Assembly: GCF_001029435.1 (NCBI RefSeq)
Contig: NZ_LDOV01000017.1
Location: 154,163-218,162 of the forward strand
Length of the DNA stretch: 64,000 bases
From: Photobacterium aphoticum
Lineage (GTDB): Bacteria; Pseudomonadota; Gammaproteobacteria; Enterobacterales; Vibrionaceae
Direction: 5' to 3'
The notes under the pieces were generated by a model. The model saw nothing but the letters and a program-made list of their open reading frames with translations, searched no databases and was not told the DNA's origin. Shown piece after piece: positions 1 through 9,809 of this stretch (within the stretch, counting starts at the first letter, position 1; every line of letters begins with the position of its first letter). A program made the translations under genes and the position numbers.

Positions 1-1260
1 CTCGCCCGCCTTGACATCTTGCTGGCTCAACGACACCTCGGCCGGTAACGTCTCCCAACTGCGGGTATCCGGTTGTTCGGTCAGGGTGTTGAAAATATTG
101 ACCAACACATTGCCCAAATCATCCCCTTCACGGGCGGCGGTTCGGCGTACTTCATTTTTCGCCAGTACCCGCAAAGATTGACGCACGACCATCGCAGGTA
201 ACGCTTCTTGCAAACTCTGTTGCGCCATGCCGTTCACATTGACCAACGGACTTTCACTTAACGTTTTTCGCCCGAGCATTAACGGGCTATACACCGGTGT
301 GGCAGTATTGCGGTAATACGGCAACGCCAGATTGTACATGGCCCCTTGACCACGACTGTCTGGCAACCACAGCGGTAAACGCCAGCCATCACGCGCAGCG
401 ACCACACCTTGTTCATCAAACACAATCACGCGTCCTGTGCCTGCTGGCGGGCGGTGATACGCCCCGTATCGGGCAGTGAGTGATTGTAAATCGCTGCGCA
501 TATCTAACCGTGTCGCGAGTCGCATCACCGACTGACTGACATACGGGTTATTCGGGGCGACGGCTAAAGCGCGTTTGTAATCGATATAGGCATTGTTAAG
601 ATCCCCTTCCGCTTCATACAACACGCCAGACAAATAAAACAGATACCCGTTTTGCACATTGCCTAAGGTATGTCCCGCATTGGGGTAGCGGGCTAAAATC
701 GCCCCTACGTTTTGGTCAATGCCTTTTTTCTCTGCCGCTTTTTCTGCCTGCGCAAGTTCGGCCTGACGGACTTTCTTCGCCGCTTCCTGTACCTGATTCG
801 CACGGCGCACTTCCACCAGTGCCCCTTCTAAATCATGCTGTTGAATATAGTTGAGCGCAAGATAGAGGTGCAGAAAGCCCAATTCATAATCTGCCGGCTG
901 ATAGGTGATCATATTGTCATTGGTCAGCAAGGCACCGGCTTGATTTAACCCGGAGGAAATTTGAATCACCGCCTCACGCTGTTGCGCTTTCACCGCTTCA
1001 TCGGCTGTTTTCAGGGCAGAAAAACTGAGTGGATACTGCTCGGCGACAAAGCCCACGCGGCCGCGCTCCATCCCATCCAGGATCGTACCCGCAGGCGCAT
1101 CAGGTAATACCGACAACGCCGTTTGATATTGGCCTTGCTGCATTGCCTGATGCGCCTCAGACGTAGCGGCACTGTAATGGCTGAATAAGTTTTGCGCCGA
1201 CAAATTTGCGCAGGCGGTTAACCCGAGTGAAAACATCACCACAAGGGCACGTTTGATCAT
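1..1260 (-). CDS. COG3014-type lipoprotein, C-terminus beyond the window
   Basis: The reading frame is open from an ATG at 1260 to the window edge, giving 420 codons with no stop. The protein starts with a lipoprotein signal peptide whose lipobox LTAC puts the acylated cysteine at residue 17, so it is probably anchored in the outer membrane. The middle is rich in alpha-helical, TPR-like segments (for example around 'ALNYIQQHDLEGALVEVRR'). In vibrios a lipoprotein of the COG3014 family is encoded beside hinT, ycfL and lpoB, the activator of the cell-wall synthase PBP1b; that context supports the assignment. The family's molecular function is not established. The gene is incomplete only because the window ends. 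Confidence 0.75.
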   Translation of the reverse strand, partial: MIKRALVVMFSLGLTACANLSAQNLFSHYSAATSEAHQAMQQGQYQTALSVLPDAPAGTILDGMERGRVGFVAEQYPLSFSALKTADEAVKAQQREAVIQISSGLNQAGALLTNDNMITYQPADYELGFLHLYLALNYIQQHDLEGALVEVRRANQVQEAAKKVRQAELAQAEKAAEKKGIDQNVGAILARYPNAGHTLGNVQNGYLFYLSGVLYEAEGDLNNAYIDYKRALAVAPNNPYVSQSVMRLATRLDMRSDLQSLTARYGAYHRPPAGTGRVIVFDEQGVVAARDGWRLPLWLPDSRGQGAMYNLALPYYRNTATPVYSPLMLGRKTLSESPLVNVNGMAQQSLQEALPAMVVRQSLRVLAKNEVRRTAAREGDDLGNVLVNIFNTLTEQPDTRSWETLPAEVSLSQQDVKAGE

Positions 1261-1276
1261 GCTATTGCTTACCCCA

Positions 1277-1344
1277 ATAAAAAAGTCTGAGTGCGGTGGG
1301 GCTTTTTTGCGTATGACGCGCTGCCTAACCGCCTACTCAGACTT
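1277..1344 (-). terminator. terminator-like hairpin between hinT and the COG3014 gene
   Basis: On the minus strand AAGTCTGAGT (1344-1335) pairs perfectly with ACTCAGACTT (1292-1283), extended by GCGGT/ACCGC after a 2-nt bulge, with a roughly 30-nt loop. A TTTTTT run follows at once (1282-1277). It lies downstream of hinT and ends only about 17 nt before the ATG of the next gene, so it can act either as the hinT terminator or as an attenuator of the lipoprotein gene. Confidence 0.55.
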
Positions 1345-1414
1345 CAAACTGACACTGAAGTTCCTGCTCACCAAGTCAATCTTATACTTGGCTGTAGGCT
1401 TACCTCGACGGCGA

Positions 1415-1765
1415 TTAACCGACGATCATTGGTCCCATTGGACGGCCACCCACTAGGTGCATGTGGATGTGGTACACTTCCTGACCACCGTGTGGGTTAC
1501 AGTTTACGATCAGGCGGTAACCGTCTTGTGCAATACCTTCCTGCTCAGCCAGTTTACGGGCAACCGTAAACAGACGACCCATCATCAACTCATCTTCAGC
1601 TTCTACATCGTTCACGGTCGGCAGCAGCTTATTAGGAATGATCAAGATGTGGCTTGGCGCGCGCGGGTTAATGTCACGAAATGCCGTCACCAAATCATCT
1701 TGGTATACGATGTCTGCCGGAATTTCCTTACGAATGATTTTACTGAAAATGGTTTCTTCAGCCAT
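1415..1765 (-). CDS. hinT: HinT purine nucleoside phosphoramidase (HIT family)
   Basis: 116 aa, the normal length for bacterial HinT. It hydrolyses adenosine 5'-phosphoramidates and aminoacyl-adenylates in the cytoplasm. The histidine triad is visible near the C-terminus as H99-x-H101-x-H103, the middle or last histidine being the nucleophile in the family, and the sequence ends in a GRPMG tail. I start at the ATG at 1765 because GGAG lies 7-10 nt upstream and '[10 protein letters not shown]' matches the family N-terminus; the frame stays open upstream but that extension resembles nothing. The next gene on the strand is the COG3014 lipoprotein, as in vibrios. Confidence 0.95.
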   Translation of the reverse strand: MAEETIFSKIIRKEIPADIVYQDDLVTAFRDINPRAPSHILIIPNKLLPTVNDVEAEDELMMGRLFTVARKLAEQEGIAQDGYRLIVNCNPHGGQEVYHIHMHLVGGRPMGPMIVG

Positions 1766-2128
1766 GTTGTGCTCCGTTATCAATGTATAAGCGTGTTTGC
1801 CAGTATGCGCGGTTCTGTTTGACAGAGCAATAATGAACACCGTTTTAAATAGGCAGACGCTGATTTTTACATCGCCTGCCTTCTTTTTCAACTCAAGACT
1901 CTTCCTTCAACACAGGGACCTCTTCGCCATTCTTTAGCAACACCTCTAAACAATATGCCTACTCACACACCACATTGAGTCAAAGTTGTCCATAAAATAC
2001 CGGTAATGACAGAGCATGAAATTGCCGCCTCACACTTTGCGTGAAGACTAAAAACAGTTTTATCAGTTTCATTTACAGTACTCTCAATAAGTTATGTCGC
2101 CGCTAACTGGGTATTTTCAAGGGATGTT
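1766..2128. other. divergent intergenic region, hinT / chemoreceptor
   Basis: 363 nt between divergent genes, expected to hold both promoters. GCCGCTAA at 2099-2106 resembles the -10 element of flagellar sigma-28 promoters (GCCGATAA), which often drive chemoreceptor genes, but no matching -35 element sits at the proper distance. I see no other structure. Confidence 0.3.
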
Positions 2129-4132
2129 ATGAAAAAGAAGCAACACACCTCAGTTATTCGCCGTATGTATGCCGGCTTTGCCATGATGGTGATCCTGTTT
2201 ACCGCCATGGTCTTCATGATGTTGGATGGCACCAGCCGTATCCATCAACAATTACAGCAGGTCACTGACACGGCTTTACCTTTGGTGTCTTACTCCAACC
2301 AGGCCAGCGTGCGCTTACTCGCCGCCGATAAATTATTTAAAGATTTCCTCACCAGTCAGGATCCTGCACGCATGGATGCCTATGAAGGCCTCTTTACCGA
2401 TGCCCATGCCCGCTTTAGCGATTCACTGGCACAATTAGTCATACTCAACCGCGACAACGCGGAAGTTCAACATCAGTTAACGACCCTCACCGCCATTGAG
2501 CAACGCTATTTCCAGGAAGCACAAACGGCCATGGTGAACTATCGCACCCAAATGCTGGCGCAACACGAACGTCAACAGTCCACGCGACAGTTCCAACGCC
2601 TGTACACCACCCTTTATGACGACATGAAGGAGCAACTTGCCGATCAGCGCAACGTGGCCATCACCATGATGTCGAAAAACTACTTTTTGAAATTAAAACA
2701 GACGGAAACCATTACTTCAGATGCGCTGGCAACGGAAGACATTGACGCCATTAACAAAGCGATCCGTAACAACAAACGCTACGTGAATCACGTTGGCAAT
2801 GCGTACCGCTCACTGTCGACCATGATGCCCGCACTCAAAATGGCGTTTGATCAACCGATTGCCCGCTACATGCGCGATATTGGCCAAAGTGGTGGCGCAT
2901 TAGATGCCCATTATCAATACATCGAATCGCGCAATAAGCTGTATGACAACATTCACACTCTGGCCGCAGAAATTGATAAAGCGACCCAGATCCTCGACAG
3001 CTTCCGACACTATGCCAGTGGCCAAATGGACAGTGCCATTGATCGTGCCGATGTGGCTTACCAACAAGGCTACAAAAAAGCCCTCATCTTTGGTGGGATC
3101 ATGGCGGCACTGGCCATGGCCATTGGCTGGTATGTGGCGCAGTCTGTCAGAAAACCACTGCAATCGACCTTAACGACCCTAGAGGCCTTAGCCAACGGTG
3201 ACATGACCAAACGTAATGACGTGAACCAGTCGGTCGAATTCAGCCAGCTGGGTGTGTATATCAATAGCCTTGCGGATAACTTACAGGAAATATTAGGCCG
3301 TTTGAGTCAGGCGTCAGGCGAGCTCACCACAGTGGCTGAGCAAAATCAGGCCACCACCAGCGATGCCAAACAGCGCCTGCATGAACAACGCCAGCAGACC
3401 GCCTCTGTTGCTACAGCCATGACAGAAATGGAACATTCCGTGACGGAGGTGTCGCAAAGTGCTCAGAACACCATGCAGCGCATTCATGACGTTGAGCACG
3501 CCTCGCAGACCGGACGCGAAGTGATGAACAACAACATCGACACCGCGCAGCAACTGTCTGCCCGTTTGGATGAATCCGTCCAAGCGGTGGCGAACTTGCA
3601 GCAAACCAGTGGTCACATTGGCTCTATTCTGGATGTGATCCGCAATATCGCGGATCAAACCAACTTACTGGCACTCAATGCGGCCATTGAAGCGGCACGG
3701 GCCGGCGATCAGGGACGAGGTTTTGCCGTGGTGGCCGATGAAGTACGTGTACTGGCCAAACGCACCACGGACTCCACCGCTGAAATTGAGCAGATGATCA
3801 CCACGTTGCAAGATCGCGCCAGCCAGACGATGACCTTGATGCAAAGCTGCCTAACCGAAATGGATAACAGCATTGAGCAAGCCAACAACGCCAATGCCGC
3901 GATGGAAGCGATTCAGGCCATTATTCAGGAAATCAGCATGATGAGCGCCCATATTGCCCATGCGGCGGAAGAGCAACGGGATACCACCGCCTCTACCGCC
4001 CGTACTTTAGAAGGGATCAGTCATATTGCGGATGCCAACTTTGCGTCAATGGAAGAAGTGGCCGCCGCCAGCCAAACGCTGGATGTGTTGGTGCATCAGC
4101 AAAACGATCTGGTACAGCGCTTTAAGCTCTAA
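2129..4132 (+). CDS. methyl-accepting chemotaxis protein
   Basis: 667 aa inner-membrane chemoreceptor. Residues about 14-32 form the first transmembrane helix. A long all-helical periplasmic part of about 280 residues follows, a size fitting a helical bimodular-type sensor domain rather than a small four-helix one. The second transmembrane segment is at about 317-337, then HAMP (about 338-390), then a cytoplasmic coiled coil. The highly conserved signalling tip, which contacts CheA and CheW, lies near residues 510-545 ([20 protein letters not shown]). The C-terminus (LVQRFKL) lacks the pentapeptide that tethers CheR. The ligand cannot be told from sequence. The gene is monocistronic, ending in a strong terminator. 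Confidence 0.93.
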   Translation: MKKKQHTSVIRRMYAGFAMMVILFTAMVFMMLDGTSRIHQQLQQVTDTALPLVSYSNQASVRLLAADKLFKDFLTSQDPARMDAYEGLFTDAHARFSDSLAQLVILNRDNAEVQHQLTTLTAIEQRYFQEAQTAMVNYRTQMLAQHERQQSTRQFQRLYTTLYDDMKEQLADQRNVAITMMSKNYFLKLKQTETITSDALATEDIDAINKAIRNNKRYVNHVGNAYRSLSTMMPALKMAFDQPIARYMRDIGQSGGALDAHYQYIESRNKLYDNIHTLAAEIDKATQILDSFRHYASGQMDSAIDRADVAYQQGYKKALIFGGIMAALAMAIGWYVAQSVRKPLQSTLTTLEALANGDMTKRNDVNQSVEFSQLGVYINSLADNLQEILGRLSQASGELTTVAEQNQATTSDAKQRLHEQRQQTASVATAMTEMEHSVTEVSQSAQNTMQRIHDVEHASQTGREVMNNNIDTAQQLSARLDESVQAVANLQQTSGHIGSILDVIRNIADQTNLLALNAAIEAARAGDQGRGFAVVADEVRVLAKRTTDSTAEIEQMITTLQDRASQTMTLMQSCLTEMDNSIEQANNANAAMEAIQAIIQEISMMSAHIAHAAEEQRDTTASTARTLEGISHIADANFASMEEVAAASQTLDVLVHQQNDLVQRFKL

Positions 4133-4151
4133 GCCAAGCCTCTTTGACTTT

Positions 4152-4186
4152 CTCGCCGCCAGTGCATATTGGCGGCGAGTCTTTTT
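4152..4186 (+). terminator. intrinsic terminator of the chemoreceptor gene
   Basis: CTCGCCGCCA (4152-4161) pairs with TGGCGGCGAG (4170-4179) around an 8-nt loop, followed by CTTTTT. Confidence 0.9.
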
Positions 4187-4440
4187 CGACAGCAAGCGCA
4201 TTTTTACCTCACGCTAGACTCCCAGCTTCGCCGCCGTATTCCCTTTTTCTATCTTCTACTTTTCTTGCTTTAGCTGTCGCTTTACCTGCAAATTCACCCG
4301 CTTAGCCCTTTCCTTGATGCCGCCCACAGGCAAACGGTTGCTCCTTTATTCATCAACAAGATAGATTGTTTGAATTGTGACCTTTACATCCCTTTTCTAA
4401 GCAATTAGAATCGGTCGATTTTTTTTGGAGGGAAGCAACA
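4187..4440 (+). other. pyrC upstream region
   Basis: Beyond the terminator this stretch holds the PurR-like box at 4328-4343, an AATCG-GT-CGATT inverted repeat with a following T-run (4409-4427), and the Shine-Dalgarno GGAGGG just before pyrC. No coding sequence is visible. Confidence 0.4.
4328..4343. promoter_or_regulatory. candidate PurR operator upstream of pyrC
   Basis: AGGCAAACGGTTGCTC matches 12 of 16 positions of the PurR consensus ACGCAAACGTTTGCGT, including the central CAAACG core and the GC at both inner edges. PurR represses pyrC in E. coli, so the position about 100 nt before the start codon makes sense. Confidence 0.55.
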
Positions 4441-5472
4441 ATGACGACGATGACGATTACACGTCCTGACGACTGGCACATCCATTTACGTGACGGTGAC
4501 GTGCTCACTGATACCGTTCGTGATATTAGCCGCTACATGGGCCGCGCGATTATCATGCCAAACTTGGTCCCGCCGGTGACCAACACTGAAGCCGCTCTGG
4601 CTTACCGCGATCGTATTCTTGCCGCCAATCCTCTGGCTCCTTTCTCTCCTTTGATGACGTTATATCTCACCGACAACACCACCCCAGACGACATTCGCCA
4701 AGCAAAAGCCACGGGCCACATTTACGCTGCGAAACTGTACCCTGCCGGTGCAACCACCAACTCAGATTCTGGTGTGACGTCTATCGATAAGCTGATCCCA
4801 ACACTGGAAGCGATGCAGGAAGTCGGCATGCTGCTGTTGATCCACGGTGAAGTGACGACCCACGAGGTGGACATTTTTGACCGCGAAAAAACCTTCCTGG
4901 ATACCGTACTCGGCCCAATCGTGGAAAAAATGCCAAACCTGAAAATTGTGGTGGAACACATCACAACGAAAGACGCGGTTGAGTTCATTAAAAACGCAGG
5001 GCCAAATGTGGGCGCAACGATCACAGCGCATCACCTGATGTTTAACCGTAACCACATGCTGGTTGGCGGTATTCGCCCGCACTTCTACTGTCTGCCGATT
5101 CTGAAGCGTAATACGCACCAGGAAGCGTTGGTTGAAGCAGCCACCAGCGGTAACCCGAAATTCTTCTTGGGTACCGATTCTGCCCCTCACGCCCAAGGCC
5201 GCAAAGAATCTGCCTGTGGTTGTGCGGGCTCTTACACCGCGCACGCGTCTATTGAGCTGTACGCCGAAGTGTTTGAGAAAGCCGGTGCGCTGGACAAACT
5301 GGAAGCCTTCGCAAGCTTCAATGGCCCTGACTTCTACGGTCTGCCTCGCAACACAGACACCATCACACTGACGAAAGAAAACTGGTCAGTGCCTGAAACC
5401 ATGGCATTTGGTCAGGATGTGGTTGTGCCAATCCGTGCGGGTGAAGAAATGATGTGGAAAGTCATCGCTTAA
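4441..5472 (+). CDS. pyrC: dihydroorotase, PyrC type
   Basis: 343 aa, typical for the class II PyrC of gammaproteobacteria. It catalyses the reversible cyclisation of N-carbamoyl-aspartate to dihydroorotate, the third step of pyrimidine synthesis. Zinc ligands are visible as H13-x-H15 ([11 protein letters not shown]), the carboxylated bridging lysine is K98 ([11 protein letters not shown]), and the later catalytic aspartate region reads [13 protein letters not shown]. The start has a strong GGAGGG Shine-Dalgarno. Upstream is a PurR-like box; downstream is a strong bidirectional terminator, so the gene is its own transcription unit. Confidence 0.97.
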   Translation: MTTMTITRPDDWHIHLRDGDVLTDTVRDISRYMGRAIIMPNLVPPVTNTEAALAYRDRILAANPLAPFSPLMTLYLTDNTTPDDIRQAKATGHIYAAKLYPAGATTNSDSGVTSIDKLIPTLEAMQEVGMLLLIHGEVTTHEVDIFDREKTFLDTVLGPIVEKMPNLKIVVEHITTKDAVEFIKNAGPNVGATITAHHLMFNRNHMLVGGIRPHFYCLPILKRNTHQEALVEAATSGNPKFFLGTDSAPHAQGRKESACGCAGSYTAHASIELYAEVFEKAGALDKLEAFASFNGPDFYGLPRNTDTITLTKENWSVPETMAFGQDVVVPIRAGEEMMWKVIA

Positions 5473-5511
5473 TCGACGCAGTGGCGGATAGCGAGAACCT
5501 AGAATCGAGTT

Positions 5512-5532
5512 ACTAGAAACTAGAAACTAGAA
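5512..5532. repeat. three tandem ACTAGAA heptamers
   Basis: ACTAGAA occurs three times in a row after pyrC, with a related CCTAGAA at 5498-5504. It sits between the stop codon and the terminator and has no evident function. Confidence 0.7.
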
Positions 5533-5542
5533 TGAAAACAAA

Positions 5543-5576
5543 AAAGGGGACGCAGCATTGCGTCCCCTTTCTTTTT
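5543..5576 (+). terminator. bidirectional terminator between pyrC and the RND operon
   Basis: AAAGGGGACGCA (5543-5554) and TGCGTCCCCTTT (5559-5570) form a perfect 12-bp stem with a GCAT loop, flanked by T-runs on both strands. It ends pyrC on plus and the efflux operon on minus. Confidence 0.95.
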
Positions 5577-5612
5577 CGCTCACTCAGAGTGTCACCTCTG
5601 ATGCGTTCAGCA

Positions 5613-8600
5613 CTAGCTCATCGCAGGATTGGGTTTCAGTTGCGTTTGCTGATCCGGTAAACGGATATGGTGGAACAAACGGTACAACACCGGCACCACA
5701 ATCAAGGTCAGTACGGTGGCAAAGCCCAGACCAAACATGATGGTCACCGCCATCGGTTTAAAGAACACATCCGGCAACAGTGGGATCATCCCCAAAATGG
5801 TGGTTACCGCCGCCATACAGACCGGACGCACACGACTGACCGCCGCATCTACCACAGCCTGATATTTCTCTTTCCCGCTGGCAATTTCCAACTCGATTTG
5901 ATCCAACAAGACGATACCGTTTTTCACCAGCATCCCTGACAAACTCAAGAAGCCCAGCAAGGCCATAAAGCCAAACGGCGTATTGAGCAACAACAGCCCC
6001 GTCGTCACCCCGATCACCGCCAGCGGCACCGTCGCCCATACGATCAGGGCTTCTTTCACTTTGTTGAACAGGAAGATGGTGATCAGGAACATCACCAGAT
6101 AACCCATCGGCATGGTCTGGAACAAGGACGCTTTCGCATCTGCCGATGACTCATACTCCCCGCCCCATTCCAGTGAATAGCCCGGTGGGTAATTCAACGC
6201 TTCGATTTGCGGCTGAATACGCGCCTGCACCGTCGCGGCCGTTTCATCCCCCAATGGATCCGGGTCGGCCATCACGGTCAGCATGCGTTTACGGTTTTTC
6301 CGCACAATGAGCGGATCTTCCCAACGGATATTGACGCCGTTAATCACCTGCTGCAACGGAATGTAGCCCTGAATCGCCGGACTCCAAATCTTCATGCCTT
6401 CAATGGTGCTGACATCGACCCGCTCAGCATCCGGCAGACGTGCCACAATCGGCATCAGGTTTGTCCCGTCACGGTAAACCCCAACCGTTAAGCCAGAGAA
6501 CGACATTTGCAGCAAATCATCCACGTCCTTTTTGGTGATCCCGTAACGACGCGCCTGACTTTCATTGAAAACCGGCTCAATCACTTTGTTACGTTCACGC
6601 CAGTCATGACGAATATTAAACGCCCCCGGATCCGCATTCATGATCGCAACCACATCCTTCGCCATACTGCGCAAGACTGTCGGATCCGGCCCCACTAAGC
6701 GCGCTTCAATTTTTGAGCCCGATGATGGGCCTAACATGATTTGCTTGATCTTGTATTCCAGCTCGGGGTGATCCGCATCGAGCATCGCACTGAGCTTGCT
6801 CATCACCGGAATCACATCCTCAAAAGTGTTCACACGGATGATCAGCTCCCCGTACGAGGAATAGCTTTTCTCTGGTGTGTACGTCAGCATGAAGCGCTGC
6901 GAGCCTTTCCCCGCACTGGCACTGACAAATGCCACACGTTCATCCTGCGTCACCTTATTTTCCAGCTCTTTAAGCGTGGTATTGGTCGCCCGAATGTCTG
7001 TCCCTTCCGGTAACCAGACATCGACCATGAACATCGGTGTGGTCGATGACGGGAAGAACGACTGCTTGAGTAAGGTAAAGCCATACAGGCTGACACCCAA
7101 CATAATCACCAAAGTGATCACTGTGAGCCATGCACGACGCAGACAAAACTCAAGGAAGGATTTGTACCAAACGAACAGTTTGCCGGCATACGGATCGACA
7201 TCGGCATCCTCTGTGCTGGTTTTGACATTACGGAAGAACAAATCCGCAAAGAACGGCGTCAGTGAAATCGCGGTGAACCAACTGAGCATCAAGGACACCA
7301 ACAACACACTGAACAAGGTACGACAGTATTCACCGGTGGAATCCTGTGACAGGCCGATCGGCGCAAAGGCCATGACCGCAATCACGGTCGCCCCCAACAG
7401 CGGCCATTTAGTCTGGGTAACAATGTCTGACGCAGCCTGCATCCGGGTTCGCCCCTTCTGCATGCCTATCAGTATGCCTTCGACCACCACTATCGCATTA
7501 TCCACCAGCATCCCCAGCGCAATGACCAGCGCCCCCAGTGAGATACGTTGCAAATCAATGGCCATCCAGCTCATGAACACAAAGGTGCCCAGTACCGTCA
7601 GTAACAGGATCAGGCCGATCAAAATCCCCGAACGCAGCCCCATGAAAAACAGCAGGACGATAATTACGATGGCCACCGCTTGCCCGAGACTGACCACGAA
7701 GCCGCTCACAGACTTGTCGACTTCGGTTGGCTGGCTGTACACCACCCCAATGTTGATCCCCACCGGTTGCTGCTCTTTGAGCTCCTGCAAACGGCGCTCT
7801 ACGCGCGAACCGGCTTCCACCACGTTAATGCCATCGACAAAAGAAATACCGACATTCAACGCCTGCTGCCCGTCATAGGCGATCAGGTTATCGGGAATTT
7901 CTTTGAAATCACGCTTAATCGTGGCCACATCACGCAGGTAAATCAGCCCTTCCGAGCCTGTCTCAGTAATGATCAAATCACCGAGCTCATCGACATTTTT
8001 GAACTCGCCGGTCGGATGGACACGAATGTACTCACTGCCAATGCGTACGGCACCGGCACTGGTCACGAGGTTCTGGGTTTCCAATATCCCGTAAATGGTC
8101 TGTGGCGAGATCCCCAAGCTGCTCAAGCGCTGCATCGAGATTTCAATGAAGACCTGCTCTTGCTGGGTACCGGTAACGGAGACTTTACCTACCCCATCCA
8201 CCAGCTCGATTTCACGGCGCAAGTAATCGACATAGTCGTTGAGCTCTTTGTAGCTGTAACCGTCGCCGGTAATCGCCAGCAAAATCCCAAAGACATCACC
8301 AAAATCATCAATCACCTGCGGTTCATACACCCCGGGTGGCAGTGACGGCTTGAGATCGTTCACCTTACGGCGCAATTCATCCCAAATCTGCGGCAAATCA
8401 TCCGGCCCATAATTGTTTTTCATGGTCACGGTAATTTGCGATAACCCACGACTGGAGACCGAGTTCACCTCGTCCACATAGGTCAACTGCTGAATCGCTT
8501 TTTCTATCGGATAGGTGACTTCCTCTTCCACTTGTAGCGGTGTTGCCCCTGGATAGGACGTTACGACCATCGCATCTTTAATGGTAAAAGCCGGATCTTC

Positions 8601-8711
8601 CAAGCGCCCCAAGCCAAAGAACGCCATGGTGCCGCCAATTAAGAAGATCAGTGTCAGCATCCAGCTGATCACCTTATTGCGAATAAAATAGGCTGCTATA
8701 TCTTGTTTCAT
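5613..8711 (-). CDS. RND-family efflux transporter permease
   Basis: 1032 aa, the usual size of a proton-driven RND inner-membrane pump with 12 transmembrane helices and two large periplasmic loops. The helix-10 lysine equivalent to AcrB K940 is present (GMLVKNGIVLLDQ). In helix 4, where AcrB has two proton-relay aspartates, this protein has D404-N405 (GMLVDNAIVVVE), a variant I associate with the branch around TriC and VexK rather than AcrB. The start overlaps the adaptor stop as ATGA, so translation is coupled. Two adaptor genes precede it, as in triABC and, from memory, vexIJK; no outer-membrane channel gene is in the operon, so a TolC-like protein elsewhere is expected. Substrates cannot be inferred. 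Confidence 0.92.
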   Translation of the reverse strand: MKQDIAAYFIRNKVISWMLTLIFLIGGTMAFFGLGRLEDPAFTIKDAMVVTSYPGATPLQVEEEVTYPIEKAIQQLTYVDEVNSVSSRGLSQITVTMKNNYGPDDLPQIWDELRRKVNDLKPSLPPGVYEPQVIDDFGDVFGILLAITGDGYSYKELNDYVDYLRREIELVDGVGKVSVTGTQQEQVFIEISMQRLSSLGISPQTIYGILETQNLVTSAGAVRIGSEYIRVHPTGEFKNVDELGDLIITETGSEGLIYLRDVATIKRDFKEIPDNLIAYDGQQALNVGISFVDGINVVEAGSRVERRLQELKEQQPVGINIGVVYSQPTEVDKSVSGFVVSLGQAVAIVIIVLLFFMGLRSGILIGLILLLTVLGTFVFMSWMAIDLQRISLGALVIALGMLVDNAIVVVEGILIGMQKGRTRMQAASDIVTQTKWPLLGATVIAVMAFAPIGLSQDSTGEYCRTLFSVLLVSLMLSWFTAISLTPFFADLFFRNVKTSTEDADVDPYAGKLFVWYKSFLEFCLRRAWLTVITLVIMLGVSLYGFTLLKQSFFPSSTTPMFMVDVWLPEGTDIRATNTTLKELENKVTQDERVAFVSASAGKGSQRFMLTYTPEKSYSSYGELIIRVNTFEDVIPVMSKLSAMLDADHPELEYKIKQIMLGPSSGSKIEARLVGPDPTVLRSMAKDVVAIMNADPGAFNIRHDWRERNKVIEPVFNESQARRYGITKKDVDDLLQMSFSGLTVGVYRDGTNLMPIVARLPDAERVDVSTIEGMKIWSPAIQGYIPLQQVINGVNIRWEDPLIVRKNRKRMLTVMADPDPLGDETAATVQARIQPQIEALNYPPGYSLEWGGEYESSADAKASLFQTMPMGYLVMFLITIFLFNKVKEALIVWATVPLAVIGVTTGLLLLNTPFGFMALLGFLSLSGMLVKNGIVLLDQIELEIASGKEKYQAVVDAAVSRVRPVCMAAVTTILGMIPLLPDVFFKPMAVTIMFGLGFATVLTLIVVPVLYRLFHHIRLPDQQTQLKPNPAMS

Positions 8712-9808
8712 ACGCCGCCATCCTCCTTGTTCACGATCCGCACTTGCTGGCCTTCACGCAGTCGGTTTGCCCCTTCCACCACAATCACCTCATTGGCTTG
8801 TAGCCCACTGAGCAAACGTACCCCTTGCGGCACGACTTTATCGGTCACCACTTTGCGTTTACTGACCGTATTATCCGGCCCTACGACCCAGACGAACTTG
8901 TTGGCTTTTTCCAAATCATCCCCGTCTTCATTGAAAATGGCTTCCAGCGGGATCACCGGCTCACCGCGTCGGTAAATTTTGAGCTTCTGCGCATCGGCTT
9001 TCACTTCAACGGCCATCCCATCCAGAATGAACCGATCTTTGGGCATCGGCATGGTGAGTGTCACGAGGAACGAGCCCAATTCCGGATCAGGCTCGGTGGT
9101 AAACTCTTTCAATCGGGCGTTATATTCCGTGCCATCTTCCAGTACGATGCGAGCACCGGGCGCCGAGTCCTGTACTTCCACGGCGGTACTTTGCGAATAA
9201 ATCATGTCCGGCGCCTGAATAATCACATCCACCGCATCCGTCAGGTGCAAGTTCATTACCGTTTGACCCACTTGCATGTTTTCAAACTGCTCAACCGGCA
9301 CCCGGGAAATCACCCCGTCAAATGGCGCGCGCAGCTCCGTGAACGTCAGGTTTAACTTGGCCAAGTCCAACCGCGCTTTGGCAATACGACGTTGTGCTTT
9401 TAACTCATCAAATTGTGATTGCGGCAAAAAGCCCTGCTTTACCAGCTTGGCCGAACGGCGATACTGGCTGTCGGCTACATTGAATTTAGCGCGCGCATCA
9501 TCCACTTCCAGCTTGTAATCTACCGGGTCAAGCCGCGCCAAAAGCTGGCCTTTTTTCACGCGGTCACCCGGCCGTACCGAGATATGGCTGATTTCGCCCT
9601 GCACCCGAAACGACAAACTGGATTTGTTCGCGGCCGCCGCTACGGCCGGAAATGTCAACTGAGGGGCAGATTCTGCCATCTGTACGGTCGCCACAGCCAC
9701 GGGCGCGACTATCACCCGCTCTTCAACAGCAGGCTTCTCACACCCCGTCAACCCTACGGCACTGGCCAACAGACACAGCGCAAAGGGTAAATCTCGTCTC
9801 ATTGTCAT
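8708..9808 (-). CDS. RND efflux periplasmic adaptor lipoprotein (second adaptor)
   Basis: 366 aa membrane fusion protein that bridges the inner-membrane pump to an outer-membrane channel. The signal peptide ends in lipobox LTGC with acylated C23. A barrel-sandwich (lipoyl) half-motif near 'GDRVKKGQLLARLDPVDYKLE', a helical hairpin, the second lipoyl half (APFDGVISRVPVE) and a beta-barrel domain follow in the order expected for HlyD/AcrA adaptors. The gene begins 1 nt after the stop of the other adaptor and its stop overlaps the permease start by 4 nt (ATGA), so all three genes form one coupled operon. Confidence 0.92.
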   Translation of the reverse strand: MTMRRDLPFALCLLASAVGLTGCEKPAVEERVIVAPVAVATVQMAESAPQLTFPAVAAAANKSSLSFRVQGEISHISVRPGDRVKKGQLLARLDPVDYKLEVDDARAKFNVADSQYRRSAKLVKQGFLPQSQFDELKAQRRIAKARLDLAKLNLTFTELRAPFDGVISRVPVEQFENMQVGQTVMNLHLTDAVDVIIQAPDMIYSQSTAVEVQDSAPGARIVLEDGTEYNARLKEFTTEPDPELGSFLVTLTMPMPKDRFILDGMAVEVKADAQKLKIYRRGEPVIPLEAIFNEDGDDLEKANKFVWVVGPDNTVSKRKVVTDKVVPQGVRLLSGLQANEVIVVEGANRLREGQQVRIVNKEDGGV

Positions 9809-9809
9809 G

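Noticed and set aside
1766..1891. 42-residue N-terminal extension of HinT
   Set aside because: Not similar to the family; the Shine-Dalgarno points to the ATG at 1765.
6877..7878. 333-codon plus-strand ORF
   Set aside because: It lies wholly antisense to the RND permease, has shadow-like composition and no family features.
7680..8345. 221-codon plus-strand ORF
   Set aside because: Antisense shadow of the RND permease with histidine/isoleucine-rich random composition.
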